This document shows, piece by piece, positions 48,094-59,529 of a stretch of 64,000 bases of DNA (within the stretch, counting starts at the first letter, position 1; each line of letters begins with the position of its first letter). The notes beneath the pieces are model-generated. The model did not search any database. It saw only the letters and a program-made list of their open reading frames with translations, and was not told where the DNA came from. The translations under genes and the position numbers were made by a program. Source of the DNA: Atopsyche davidsoni. Its lineage: Eukaryota > Arthropoda > Insecta > Trichoptera > Hydrobiosidae. The DNA is taken from NCBI GenBank assembly GCA_022113835.1, contig JAILWY010000008.1:8002501-8066500 (forward strand), given 5' to 3'.

Positions 48094-49366
48094 CCAGGTG
48101 TACTTGTAATTAATTTCCGGTTTTTTTGTAAATAAAACACAATATTGCAAGAGAAGTGTTAAAGATATTTTATTCAAAATATTTTCCATCGTTTTCTATA
48201 TATTTTTTCCACTTTTCCGGTAATTTGTGGATACCACGCCAATAGAATTGACTGTCTTTGGTGGTGAACCACTCGGTGAGCCAATTTCGAAAATTTTCAT
48301 AAGAATCGAAGCGCTGCTCAGAAAGTGCGTGGCCCAGCGAAGCAAAGAGGTAGTAGTCCGATGGGGCCAAGTCTGGTGAGTAAGCCGCATGATCAAGCAT
48401 TTCCCACTGGAGTTGTTCCAGCGTGTCGCGAACGTGTTTCGACTTATGCGATGGTGCATTGTCATGGAGCAAAATCACCTGCTTCTGTCTTTCTTTATAT
48501 TCTGGTCGGTTTTCCGCAATTGCTCGGCTCAAATCTTTGATTTGTTGTTCGTAGCGAACGGCGTTCGCAGTTTCACCAGGTTTCAGCAGTTCAAAGTAGA
48601 TAACACCGGTGTGGTCCCACCACACACACAGCATGGCCTTCCGACTGAAACGATTTGGCCGTGCCGTCGATGTCGATGCTTCACCTGGACTCACCCACGA
48701 TTTTTTGCGGTTAGGGTTCTCTAAAAAAATCCATTTTTCATCGCCAGGAACAATACGATGCAGAAAAGACTTTCTTTTGTATCGTTGAAGCAGCATTTCA
48801 CATGTCACTTTTTGATTTTCCATTTGTCTCTCGGTCAGTTCATGCGACACCCCCTTTCCGCACTTCTGAATTTTCCCCATGGCTCGCAGACGTTTGGAGA
48901 TTGCTTGCTGTTGAACTCCCAGCGCTTCTGCAAGCTGTCGTTGCGTTTGCGTATCGTCTTCATCCAATACGCTTGCAATTCGACGTCATCAAACGATTTT
49001 CGCTTTCCGGAGCATGCGACGTCGTTCAGGTCGAAATCTCCATTTCTGAATTGTCGAAACCACGTTTCACATGTTCGAAGTGTTAAAGCATGATTGCCAT
49101 AAACTTCCACAAGCGCACGGTGGCTCTCGGACACTTTTTTCCATGAAAAGCAATGCATGGCGCATATGTTCAAAATTCGGTACGAATGCAGACATCTTTG
49201 ACACGCAATAAAAACTTTCTAAAAGAATTTTTTAGGAAAACGTCAACGCCGTCCAGACACTCGATAACTACTTAACAAAATGACATATAAGTGCTACCAA
49301 CAGCAAAGCAAAATACAGAACACCATCTATCGAAAAAAACCGGAAATTAATTAGGAGTACACCTGG
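48094..49366 (-). mobile_element. Mauritiana-type mariner, nearly complete
   Basis: The termini CCAGGTGTACTTGTAATTAA (left) and CCAGGTGTACTCCTAATTAA (right, reverse complement) extend through TTTCCGGTTTTTTT and agree at all but two of about 34 positions. TA flanks lie at 48092-48093 and 49367-49368. At 1273 bp it is close to the usual mariner length of just under 1.3 kb. It is the best-preserved transposon in the window. Confidence 0.93.
48170..49195 (-). pseudogene. Mos1-like mariner transposase, two frameshifts
   Basis: The natural start is ATG at 49195 (MSAFVPNFEHMRHALLF). A first frameshift near 49150 moves to CFSWKKVSESHRALVEVYGN and the helix-turn-helix region CETWFRQFRNGDFDLND. A second near 48970 moves to MDEDDTQTQRQLAEALGVQQ, after which 265 codons stay open to the stop at 48170-48172. 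That part holds WVSPGEAST and the complete catalytic triad: Asp76 of the 265-codon segment in PGDEKW, Asp169 in LLHDNAPSH and Asp204 in APSDYYLF. The spacings (92 and 34 residues) are those of DD34D mariners. The C-terminus is complete (WRGIHKLPEKW, GKYFE). Only the frameshifts in the N-terminal DNA-binding half inactivate it. Confidence 0.93.
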
Positions 49367-49368
49367 TA

Positions 49369-52300
49369 TCTAAATACCCCATATAGTTTTATCGTCCAAA
49401 TCAAAAATGTTAATAAATAAGTGGGTTTTTTTTAATAATAAGCATCCTAAGGATTTTTAGCTGGATTTAATTTTTAAAAATCAGAAATTTTTACATTCAC
49501 GTGGCATTATAACATGCTGTGAATGTTTAACAGCTGATTTTTATTTAATTGAACAGTCAATTTAAATTGTATTCAAGGCTTACTTATGGCCATAATTACT
49601 CGTACTATTTTTTTTCTCATACCTTTTCTATTTATTAAAATTGTTTAATTAAATTAAATTTTTGTTCAAACAAATCTATGTCATCTAGCTGAGTGATATT
49701 GTTTTTCCATGGAACTGTCTCTACTGATCCTAAATAAAGCGTAACGGTTCCAAGTGCTTATGACCGCCAGTTCGAGTCCCGGGACAGCTGTTCGTCCGGC
49801 AGAAAATATAAATAAAACCCTTATATTAATGTGACAACATATAAAACACTAAGCGTTTCAAACAAACATGGCGTCACGCCACATTATTAAACTTAATTCA
49901 TGTATTCTGCCAAATTTACAATCCCCCGAAATCGGTGGAATGCATAAATATTATTTTAATAAAAGTCGCAAAATCAAAACATGTTAACTTTTCTGCCAAA
50001 TTATCACACAATAAAAATATTTGGCATAACGTACGAAATATAATGCAGCATAAATCTCAAAAAAATCACAGCTGGTATATATATTCTCAAATTAATAAAA
50101 TTACGATTATATTATAAGGAAAACAGTGAATAACAGTTATGTATGGCTAATAAATCATCTAAATATTCACTGTGTGCAAGGAAATCATATTTACCCAACA
50201 TTAAAAAATTCGACGATGTCCTGGTTTAATTTATATTATTCAGTATTAAAATCACAAATTGGAAAAACCGAATAACATACTTTTTTGTTTATAAACGCGT
50301 TTTCCTTCCAACAGTCTGAAAAAGCTTACAAAAGTCAAAAATTCTCTATACAAATTAATTTAATCTTTTAGTCACTTGGTTGTTCGTATTTGTTGAAAAA
50401 TAATCATTGCTTATTACTTTCATTTATTAATTTGAATCAAGGGTTTTCTCAGAATTCAAAGACTCTTCCTAAGAAGACGAAAACATTTGTCTGTTAATGT
50501 TAAATTATAAACATACCTTGCAACTTTAAAACTTAAATTTGATTATGAATTTAATACAAGAGCTTCAGAAAGCATCCACAAGTACAAAATTAATTAAGTA
50601 TCCAAGACATTTGGTTATTGCTGTTGAATAACGATAATTGCTAATTACGTTTATATTTAAATTTGAATATTAAATTCTCCGACATGCAGAATAAGGCGGC
50701 CTCGTCATCTTCGTAATATAATCTTAGAAATATCGTGTCCAAAGAGAAAGGAGTCCAAAAATATATATGACAAGAAGTGACGCGGTGTCGTTAGCAGAGA
50801 TTTATGAGCTTTTTATCGCTCCGTGATATTAAGTCCGTGGGCGTAGGTTTTAAATTTAAGCCGAGGTTTTAAAAACTACACGAAAGGGGAGGGTGAGAAA
50901 GAGGGAACGGTTGGAATTCATAGAGGTTATTTATTCCGGAAGTAACACCGCTGTGACCAATAATGTTTAGTTAAAACTATTGTTGACTTAATGACAGATG
51001 TAATGCATTAGTAAGAAATTATATTAACTATTTTTATAATTATTAATACAAACTTGTTTCTCGATGTAATACATAATATTTGATATTTATTCGTGTCAAA
51101 AACTGATACCCTTCGCTGCTGTTTCAATACACATCACCAACTGCTGATCTGTACAAGTCAAAGTAGCTGCTTCTTAAATGATTTAGAATACAGTAAATGT
51201 ATCCGTTTATTTATCTATATAGTGAAGTAAGCTATTTTATAGCAGCAGTATAAAGCAGGTGCTTCTTTGGCGAAGCAAAAATACCCATCACTAAGATACA
51301 ATGCTTCAAAAGTCGTAAATGGCCTCAATGTTAGAACTCACTGAAGATAACTTCATATCACGACCACTGCTTTATCGCAGATATTTACTTAGGCCACAAG
51401 TTGATTTGTTAACAGAGCAATTCATAGCCAAACACAAATAGATATACAAAAAAACCTATCGGTTCCGTTGTTTGGTCGAAGTACACAGACTGATTTCTTT
51501 CGTTTGTGTTTCTTTATTATGGAAAATCTACTGCGTACAAGCAACGATAAAAAAAATTCGCTATCAGAAATAGTTCTTACTTCTTAGACAAAAATTTCCT
51601 TAGTTATATTTAATAACGATTTTGACATGCATAAAAGCACCTTAGAACAGAAATCAATCTGAAAAACACAGAAACACAAGTTGACTATTCTTATTACTAA
51701 ATCTAAAAACACAATGATGGAGACAAATTAGTTAATTTGGTATTAAATTGCATTAAAGTATCATATCCGCGTTCCAATAAGTTAAACTGGTAACAGGATA
51801 TAGTAGTATTTTATTCCAAGTGACTTCCGTATATGGATCAAAGGCTGGAACTTGAATAAGGTAACTAATATGCAGCCTTATATCCAATAATCCTAAAGGT
51901 AATAAAGCAAGTAAAACTAGTTAGTTTTTGTAAAATATAAAATAAAAAGATCTATAAATAAGTTGATTAAAATGTTAAGTCCATATTATGCACCTATTAA
52001 TAATATAAAATAATTTTACTGTAAAACCTGCAGCATATAATGCTGATTTTTCACCATGACGCTCAAAGACCATGAAAAATAATTGCAATTATTTTTTTAT
52101 TTAAATATACTGAAGGTAGATCATTTTCAGGCTTGACAAGCTCTGGATCATTAAAAATATCTGATAGTTATTTACGAACCCGCTGACGTATCAGGCAGGT
52201 GTTTTTAATTTGATACTTTTTTATCGATGAGATGTATATTTTTATTCTTGTCACATTTTGATAATTAAAATGGCTATAAAATATATATTTTTTTAAATTA

Positions 52301-54517
52301 TAAAACTTGCAGTTAATATGATAATTTACGAACGATTCTCACTACTTCTTGATTATCGTTGAATCGTTTTATTCATGTTTTATTATTGATCCGAATCAAT
52401 TAAATGTTGAATAATTTCTAATGTCATTACATTGTTAATACGAGTATAAAAATTTAAAATCAAAATTTTAGTAAAAAATAGCAATAACTTATTTCAAAGG
52501 AGTATGTAAATAAATAATATGAATCATAAAATATTTTTCCTTCAACATAAGAACAATGATGTGAAAAAAGACACATTGTCGATGATGGTAGAAATGAATT
52601 ATATTAGGTTAAAACAATTATTTTCAATTGTTCAGAAAAAAAAAATCCACAAAGGGTGATTAATAGGAGTCTCCCATGGTAAATGTAGTGGCATAATCGG
52701 TGCATTTAAAAATGTTTTTGTTTCACACATCACATAATATACCGAACAGTCTGGGTTGATAACAGAATGGGTTGTGTAAAATAGATATTGATATTATTAT
52801 TATTGATAAAGACTAGGGTGAAAATATATGTACGTAATAGTCAACAAATATAACCTCATCAGATAAGAGCCTTTTAAGTAAAAATCTAATCATATCTTCG
52901 AGTGCAACCTGTTATAATAAATTAGTTCTGTCTTATATATGGGAAATATACTACTTTTTTGTATGTGTAATCCGCATGTTGCTATTTGTTATATCAATTA
53001 TGTTTATGCTGCACCTAAGACAACGTAATTTTTATAGTGAACATTAGTTATTTGAGACAGGTAAAAAATACAACAAAAATGATCGTTAACAATAACACAA
53101 ATAAAAAAAATATTTTAACAAATAAGCGTAATCAAACAACTCGAGTGTTTTTTCGGCCTTAGGTTCAGTAAATCTTTCAATGATTAGATGTAAATATGCT
53201 TAACTGCATATATGCAAAATTAATTAATTAATTGATTATTCGGAGTGAAGTTCTTATAAATTAAATAATCAAACAAATTTAGTACGATTTTTAGACTTAA
53301 CATTATCAGCAAAAATAAAACTCACTGGTATGCTTTTTGAGCTGCACGGTAAAAAACGGTTAGTTTGAAACTACTCTTTGAATAATTGATAATAAAAAGT
53401 AAGAAATTAAAAGCATTTGTGAGTGTTTTTGATATAAAAGAGAATGACACATTACAGTGCATCACACGAAGTTTATATTTCTTTCCAATAAAGCCTTTTC
53501 ACTTCTTGATATATTAAAGTGTAAAAGTATCTGAAAATGTCTTTCCTGAAAAACAAATTAATCCAAGTCTACTCTTTGGAGTCCCAAATTGACTTGATGT
53601 CATTTCGTATTACTAAAGTCTTTGGGCTGTGTCCTTTTATTGAATATCAAAAATGTAAGTAAATAAATTACGACTAAAAAGAGGAAATATTTTGGACGCA
53701 TATAAGGTCGTTTATTATTTTTATTGTTTATGTAAAATTTAATTATTTTTTCAACTGTTATCGAGGTTTGGCGTGTGAAGACTGATTTAGTTTTTTTAAG
53801 CAATGTACTTGAATACTTAAAATTTTATACTCAAGAAAATTATGTTTTATTGATGAAAAGAAACATTTGTATTTTTAAAAAAATAATAATATTTGCTTTT
53901 TCATTGCGTAGATCAAAGTATAATAGGCGCCAGATTGCGATACCATAATGGTTGTGGGACTAATTAATTAATTCTCTCGTCGTTTCATACATGGATTCCT
54001 TGTATTAAATATATATTTTAAAAAAGTGTTGATTATAGCCAAATAATACGGTACAAGCCAAACAAATATGTACTCAAACGCGTACAAATATTTACACAAT
54101 TCGAAAAATGTTAAAAGCATTGGTAAATAAATTCACAAAGCATGAAAAAAAAATTATATTTATTTACTTATTAAAAACCACCGAGAGCAAGTATTTGTAT
54201 TCCGTTATTAACCGGTCGAATCATTTATGTTTTTACTCAAATTAAATTAAATACTATATAGAAAGATGTATTTTCAAGAAAACGTATTAAACATTGAATA
54301 AATATATTGTTTTTATCGTGTTAAATGCGAGTTATTAAATTAATAAAAATATACACCCATAAAATATCACATTTTACTTGACTGATCACTGAGAAGTATT
54401 TAGTTTTTTTATATACTTAGATATATGTATTTTTAGAGAGTTAATAACTGAAAGATAAAATATACCGTAATTTCCTAAATATTTAGCTACAAAAATATAT
54501 TTTCTAAATTTTGATAG
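49369..54517. other. Gene-free stretch upstream of odorant receptor
   Basis: No exon is recognised, although the missing N-terminal exon of the odorant receptor could lie here. A possible SINE piece lies at 49685-49815. The rest is AT-rich. Confidence 0.4.
49685..49815 (+). repeat. Possible tRNA-derived SINE fragment
   Basis: It contains an A-box-like TAGCTGAGTGAT (49687-49698) and a B-box-like AGTTCGAGTCCC (49769-49780). The roughly 80-base spacing is about twice that of a tRNA, so an insertion between them would be needed. Weak. Confidence 0.35.
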
Positions 54518-54695
54518 GTGGCATGTTACTTAAGGTTGTAAGTTGCAGCCTTCTTTTCTTCACCCACATCTGTGGATCGCTGAATCACATGTTGTATTTG
54601 AAAACTGAAGTTTCACGGGAAGTTATGAAAGGGACATGTTTTATGTTATCAGGATTGACTCTTATATTAAAGGCTGTATTTTTGATGACTGTGGG
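54518..54695 (+). CDS. Odorant receptor (7tm_6), first recognised exon
   Basis: The exon is bounded by acceptor TTTTGATAG (AG 54516-54517) and donor GTAAGT (54696). It encodes MLLKVVSCSLLFFTHICGSL, then NHMLYLKTEVSREVMKGTCF and MLSGLTLILKAVFLM, two hydrophobic segments that fit TM1 and TM2. Insect odorant receptors are seven-helix ligand-gated channels with inverted topology that act with Orco in sensory neurons; this is family knowledge. The summed exons give about 368 residues against the usual 380-420, so a short N-terminal exon is probably missing upstream. An ATG at 54523 could instead be the start. The exon leaves in phase 2, matching the next exon. Confidence 0.72.
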
Positions 54696-55091
54696 GTAAG
54701 TATATATTGAATTAAACATTAAGTATCCAACAAAATAATTTTTTTTTATTATGTAATGAAAATATATTTTTAATGAATTTGCATGGAATCTATTATATTA
54801 TTTATGATGGTGTTCTCAAAAAAGTTAAGAAACAAATATATTTGGCTATGGAATATGATATGGGATATGGAAAAAAATAATTACTAGCGGAAAATGACGA
54901 TATTGAAGAACAGTAATAGTTTTTTTTTTACTTAAACAGTTAAAGAAATCTCTTGCCATTTATTCAATGGTGACATTATCACGAAGCACATATGATATTA
55001 TCATGAATCGAAGAGGAAATAATACGTGGCTTCTATCAAATATATGATATTGAAATATAAAGAATAATGAATGTTTTGTATATTTTTTAAG

Positions 55092-55309
55092 GAAAAAGTT
55101 GAAAAAAATATTAAAAATAGCTCAGTATGATTTAGACGGCATTTTGCCGAAGTCTATCGAGGACCGACTAATGCAGACAAACATGAAGCAAACCAACCAT
55201 ATTTCCATTGTTTTCTCATCGGCGATGCTGGTTTTTTGCTTTCTCATAATAATAAGAAGCTTACTTGTAGACCAAAAAATCATGCCAGAGCTACCCATCA
55301 CACTCCCAG
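55092..55309 (+). CDS. Odorant receptor, middle exon
   Basis: Preceded by TTTTTTAAG (AG 55090-55091) and followed by donor GTAACG (55310). The first base completes the phase-2 codon left by the exon ending at 54695, after a 396-bp intron. It encodes KKLKKILKIAQYDLDGILPK, SIEDRLMQTNMKQTNHISIV and a TM3-like FSSAMLVFCFLIIIRSLLVD, and ends PELPITLPG, the usual lead-in to the receptor's large extracellular loop. It leaves in phase 1. No stop interrupts it. Confidence 0.78.
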
Positions 55310-55487
55310 GTAACGGATAATCTTAACTTCAATTTAAAACATTATATATCACCAACTGTAGCGAATACCTTCTTCTTCAAGTGCCACACAAAATATATTA
55401 ATTCGGCCACACTCCCGATTCTAGCTACTAGTGCAAATCTTGCATTCATGCTTTCTCTCTCCATCCAATATCAGTCTTTGTTTTCAG

Positions 55488-56197
55488 GTCTATACCCCAA
55501 GGACGAGAACCCTTACTACTCGATACATTTCATTACCATAATAGTGAGCGGGTCTTTCTGCTACCTCATACTGTGCATGAACAACACCCTTTTTCTAACG
55601 CTGATGGCCCACGCAAGGGCCCAAGTTCTCTGGCTTTGTCAAGCAGTAGACCTCGAGGATTTATCTCACATGGATGCAATCATCTACTACCTGCAAAAAC
55701 GCAACCTAAAACCGCGATACACGTCCGATCTAACCACACTCACCGCCTCTGAAAAAACTTACTTAAAAATGTATTACATAATACAAAAACACAACGATAT
55801 CCTTAATTACTCGAGGAAACTGCGTGACATATATGCTACGCCACTATTGGGGCAGTTTTTAATTGTGATATGCAGTATAGGCACGATATTGATGGCTGCG
55901 GAGACGTCGGACATTCCGCTGAGTAGTACTCTGGTAATGAACTCGTTGGGTGACATAGTTTTCTATTGCCACTTCGGAGAGAGGCTCGCCTGCGCCGGGG
56001 AGGAGCTGAAGTGTCGGGGGTGGGAGGCTTTGCCGCGGGGGGTGCGTTTTGCGCCCCTGATGTTCGCGATCGCCGCTCGCAAGCCACTGTATCTCACGGC
56101 AGGCGGGATGTACAACCTTTCACACGAAAGCCTCATGAGCCTGCTGCAAAAGGCGTACACCATTTATAATGTATTATCTAACTCACGATTTTACTAA
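55488..56197 (+). CDS. Odorant receptor, main C-terminal exon
   Basis: The acceptor TTTTCAG (AG 55486-55487) follows a 178-bp intron, and the first two bases complete a Gly codon. The exon reads LYPKDENPYYSIHFITIIVS, then hydrophobic segments FCYLILCMNNTLFLTLMAHA and LLGQFLIVICSIGTILMAAE. Late motifs follow: DIVFYCHFGERL, W-E-ALPRGVRFAPLMFAIA and KPLYLTAGGMYNLSHESLMS, ending LLQKAYTIYNVLSNSRFY before the stop at 56195-56197. The KPL-x-LTAGG block and final aromatic-rich helix are the most conserved part of the 7tm_6 family and secure the assignment. G+C rises sharply in the last 250 bp. The frame is intact, so the gene may be functional. The orthologue is unknown. Confidence 0.9.
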
Positions 56198-56553
56198 AAA
56201 TCACTCAAGAGCTGTGATACTAAATTCGAGTTTTTTGACCATTTGCTTGTACCTACGATTTCGCCAGGTAATCGTGTCATTTAATTAATTTAATTGTCAC
56301 TTTATTTTGTTTTGTCGAATTAAAATTAAAATTTTATTAAAATTAAGATTAAGTGCAACGACCTTTCAAGCCATATCAAAGGGCCAAACTCTCATATTCG
56401 AGTTTTTTGACCATTTGCTTGTACCTATTGCGAAAAATCGACTGCACCAAACAAAAAAATTTAAATGCAGAAAGTTAGATACATCCTTTTTACTACTACA
56501 CTACTACTATTAGACCAATAAAGTGACAATTAAATTAATAAAATGACACGATT

Positions 56554-56594
56554 GGACTGCCTCTGGTGTCTGGTTGGCACACCAGAGGCAGTCC
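56554..56594. repeat. 41-bp palindrome flanked by ATT
   Basis: GGACTGCCTCTGGTGT, loop, then a complementary arm ending GGCAGTCC. Direct ATT flanks lie on both sides (56551-56553 and 56595-56597). Relative to the copy at 56904-56944 the loop is inverted. Confidence 0.85.
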
Positions 56595-56903
56595 ATTACC
56601 TGGCGAAATCGTGTCATTTAATTGTCACTTTATTTTGCTATATCGAAAGTTGATTTTTTTACAGAGTATTGAGAAAATTATAAATTATATTTATATATTT
56701 TTGTATTATTTAATTAACGTCCATTTTCACGGTAAAATAACATCTTGAAGATGTTGAAAAATTGGATAAAATGACGACTTTCAAAACCAAAGTTTGTTAA
56801 AAAATTTTTTTTTTTTAAATTTTTAAACTAGTACTAACAAAAGGGTTTATAATAATTCTTTTAATTCCATCATTTGCTTGTACCTACGATTTTGCCAGGT
56901 AAT

Positions 56904-56944
56904 GGACTGCCTCTGGTGTTCCAACCAGACACCAGAGGCAGTCC
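56904..56944. repeat. 41-bp palindrome flanked by AAT
   Basis: Same palindrome, loop in the opposite orientation and with one base difference. AAT flanks lie on both sides (56901-56903 and 56945-56947). The related sequence at 56251-56280 reads straight through GCCAGGTAATCGTGTCAT with a single AAT and no palindrome, as an empty site would. Confidence 0.85.
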
Positions 56945-57470
56945 AATCGTGTCATATAATTAATTTAATTGTCACTTTATTTTGCTATGTCGAAAGTTGA
57001 TTTTTTTACAGAGTATTGAGAAAACTATAAATTATATTAATATATTTTTTATTATTTATTTAACGTCCATTTTCAGGGTAAAATAAAATCTTGAAGATGT
57101 TGAAAAATTGGATAAAATGGTGACTTTCAAAACCAAAGTTTGTTAAAGATTTTTTTTTTTTTAATTTTTAAACTAATCCCAACAAGAGGGTTTATAATAA
57201 TTCTTTTAATTCCAATTGAAAAAAAGAGTCATAAATGTTTAGGATTCTTGGAACAGGAACATCGCGAAACTCCAATCCCGAAACTTCAATCGGAAAAACA
57301 AATATTTATCATATTAAAAGTAAATTATAAGAAATAAAAAAGAATGGTAGTAGAAGAAAGGATGTATCTAACTTTCTGCATTAAAATTTTTTTAATTCGT
57401 GCAGTCGATTTTTCGCAATAGGTTCAAGGAAATGGTCAAAAAACTCAAATTTGGTATCACGGCTCCTAAT

Positions 57471-59529
57471 CAACAATAATATTTATGCAAAAAAAATACC
57501 ACTTATAATGTGTTGATTTTTTAGAGAACATATTTATTTAACCAGAAAGACAACAGCACTTGTATCAACATTTTAGAAAAAGATAACGCATACATATACG
57601 TAGTAAAATATACCATCGTCAATAATATTTATGTGGAATAACACATTTTAGATCTCAATGCTTTAGATGTTTAGATAATTGGATAAATTTATGCTAAAAA
57701 GCTACAAGGGTAAAATAAACCCTCCATAATGAGAAGTAGACCACATGGGAAGAAGCGTATAAGCAAGCTGTTTAAAGAAGTTGGGGTTGTGTTTAGTTTG
57801 TTACGTCCTCAATATGTAAGATGTTGTGTGCAAATAAATCATAAAAAAGCTACATCAAAATTAAGTTTCTTCCATTATTATCAACTCGTAAAGAATCATG
57901 GTATTTCTATAATTAAATTGATAAAAAATATCATTACTGATAAGAAAACGTATTGCCGAGTAATACCAAGTTTTTAACAAACAAAAAATACCAATTTACC
58001 CTAACACAGACAAAAAATATTTTATCGATTCATTATTGAAAAAATTACAAAAGAATCCTACAGTGAAATTAAAATATAAAGTTAGATACTGCTTATAATA
58101 AATATGTTTCTGTTATAAGATTTTTTTTTATTTTTAAGTGAAAGAGAAACCATGAACCGATTTACCCGAACACCGACAAAAAATATTTCATCGTGCCATT
58201 TTCAAAGTCGAGCAGTCCAATTTCCACTGACATATTTTAAATTGATTGATATGTCTCAACTGGAGCGATGTGAGGATTTGTTTAAGCTTTGAGCACAGAA
58301 TATTATGGTACCTTTACAAAAAACCCATTAGCGGTACAGAACACATCGTACCACTTGATCATTCAAGCGAAAGGTATTTTTTTTTCTAAATTCTGAGCAT
58401 TATTTATTTTTAATGTAAAATAAATTTTTATCAAAGTTTACCTAGGAATTTGAAATAAAAAAAAATATTTTTTCATTCATCAAATATTATTTTTAAAAAT
58501 TGCATATAGCTATTCAAATTTCAGGTGAATAATATTAAAAAAAATTGATGTTTGTAACAAGAACTGTCGGTTACACATTTGTATACAATATTATTACATG
58601 TGATGATAACTGATAAAAAAATCTGTTTTTTGTTTATTGTAAAATGGTGTGGTTTATTGAACCTCCGTTTAAAAAAATTGTGATCGGGTGTCTCTTTTAA
58701 ACTAAAATTGAATTTAAAAATCAATGCACTTATAACTTCTCGTAAAAAAAATATACTTTTAAAAGCTTCCTCGTTGAAACTGCGTAAAGATTTTTCAGCG
58801 CTTTTTGACGTTTGCGTGCCTGAAAAACTGAGCGTGGGGGATGAAATAATAATTTTCAACGTCGTTAGCATGTTTGGCGGAGGAGAATGTGTATTTTTGG
58901 AATTAGTTCTGTCAGCCATGCGAATTCAATACATGATTTTACAAAGCAACAGTGTGACAGTGAGTGCGAACATGCAGATGGCTACGGTACATTGTTTATT
59001 CATAACTGACTGATGTTTTTTCATGTGAAAGATTTATATTTATTTTTAAAATGAAACGTGCGGCTTACTGTGGCGTTTCATAGAATTTCAATTGAATGGC
59101 TTTATTATACGAATCATGCGAACATAAATAAAATATTGCGTTTTCTGTCACGGGTTATATTATTTGAGGTTAAAAATTGGCGCTGAGAACAAAGCATCAC
59201 AATATTTGTAGAATACTTCTATGCACCTTTATTTATTTCGTATAAATAGAATTGATTTTTTTAAATGATAACAGGATGCCGGTCTTTTTCAATTTGTTTA
59301 TAACTTTCGTTATGTAAGTGAGGAAGAAGAGATTAATAGTAAAAAATATAGCTTTGAAAATGCATAGGGATAATTTGAACGGAAAGATTGACATTGTATT
59401 TCTATGATTTATTTGTTATGTCTTAGTCTCAGTGTAATTGAAAAATCATTTTAGTATACTCGATGCTTATTTATTTATGTGTAGTAGGTCAAATTGATAA
59501 TACTCTTTAATCAATAGACTAAAACAATG
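57471..59529. other. Gene-free stretch
   Basis: The open frame at 57729-57977 (82 codons) and the overlapping opposite-strand frames at 58521-59013 have no recognisable domain. ACAGACAAAAAATATTTTATCG near 58005 and ACCGACAAAAAATATTTCATCG near 58172 are similar, hinting at a diverged duplication. Nothing is assigned. Confidence 0.4.

Larger units (their letters stand above)
56208..57470. repeat. Foldback element abutting the odorant receptor
   Basis: GAGCTGTGATACTAAATTCG with TTTTTTGACCATTTGCTTG (from 56208) recurs inverted at the right end (AAATTTGGTATCACGGCTC, to 57470). A second inverted pair, AATGCAGAAAGTTAGATACA (from 56463) and its complement near 57360, lies further in. Inside are two direct copies of a unit of roughly 250 bp (CGAAAGTTGATTTTTTTACA at 56644 and 56991, period 347), each next to a 41-bp palindrome. 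The element starts about 11 bp after the receptor's stop codon. The first AATAAA downstream of that stop (56517-56522) lies within it. Confidence 0.8.

Noticed and set aside
48325..49093. Plus-strand frames of about 70-111 codons in the mauritiana mariner
   Set aside because: Shadows of the minus-strand transposase.
55836..56169. Minus-strand and alternative frames over the receptor's last exon
   Set aside because: Shadows produced by the GC-rich end of the odorant receptor coding sequence.
57729..57977. 82-codon frame as a gene or transposase
   Set aside because: Lys/Ile-rich, no known motif, no terminal repeats nearby.
58521..59013. Overlapping opposite-strand frames of 132 and 101 codons
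   Set aside because: They overlap each other, are low-complexity at one end and show no known motif; neither can be preferred.
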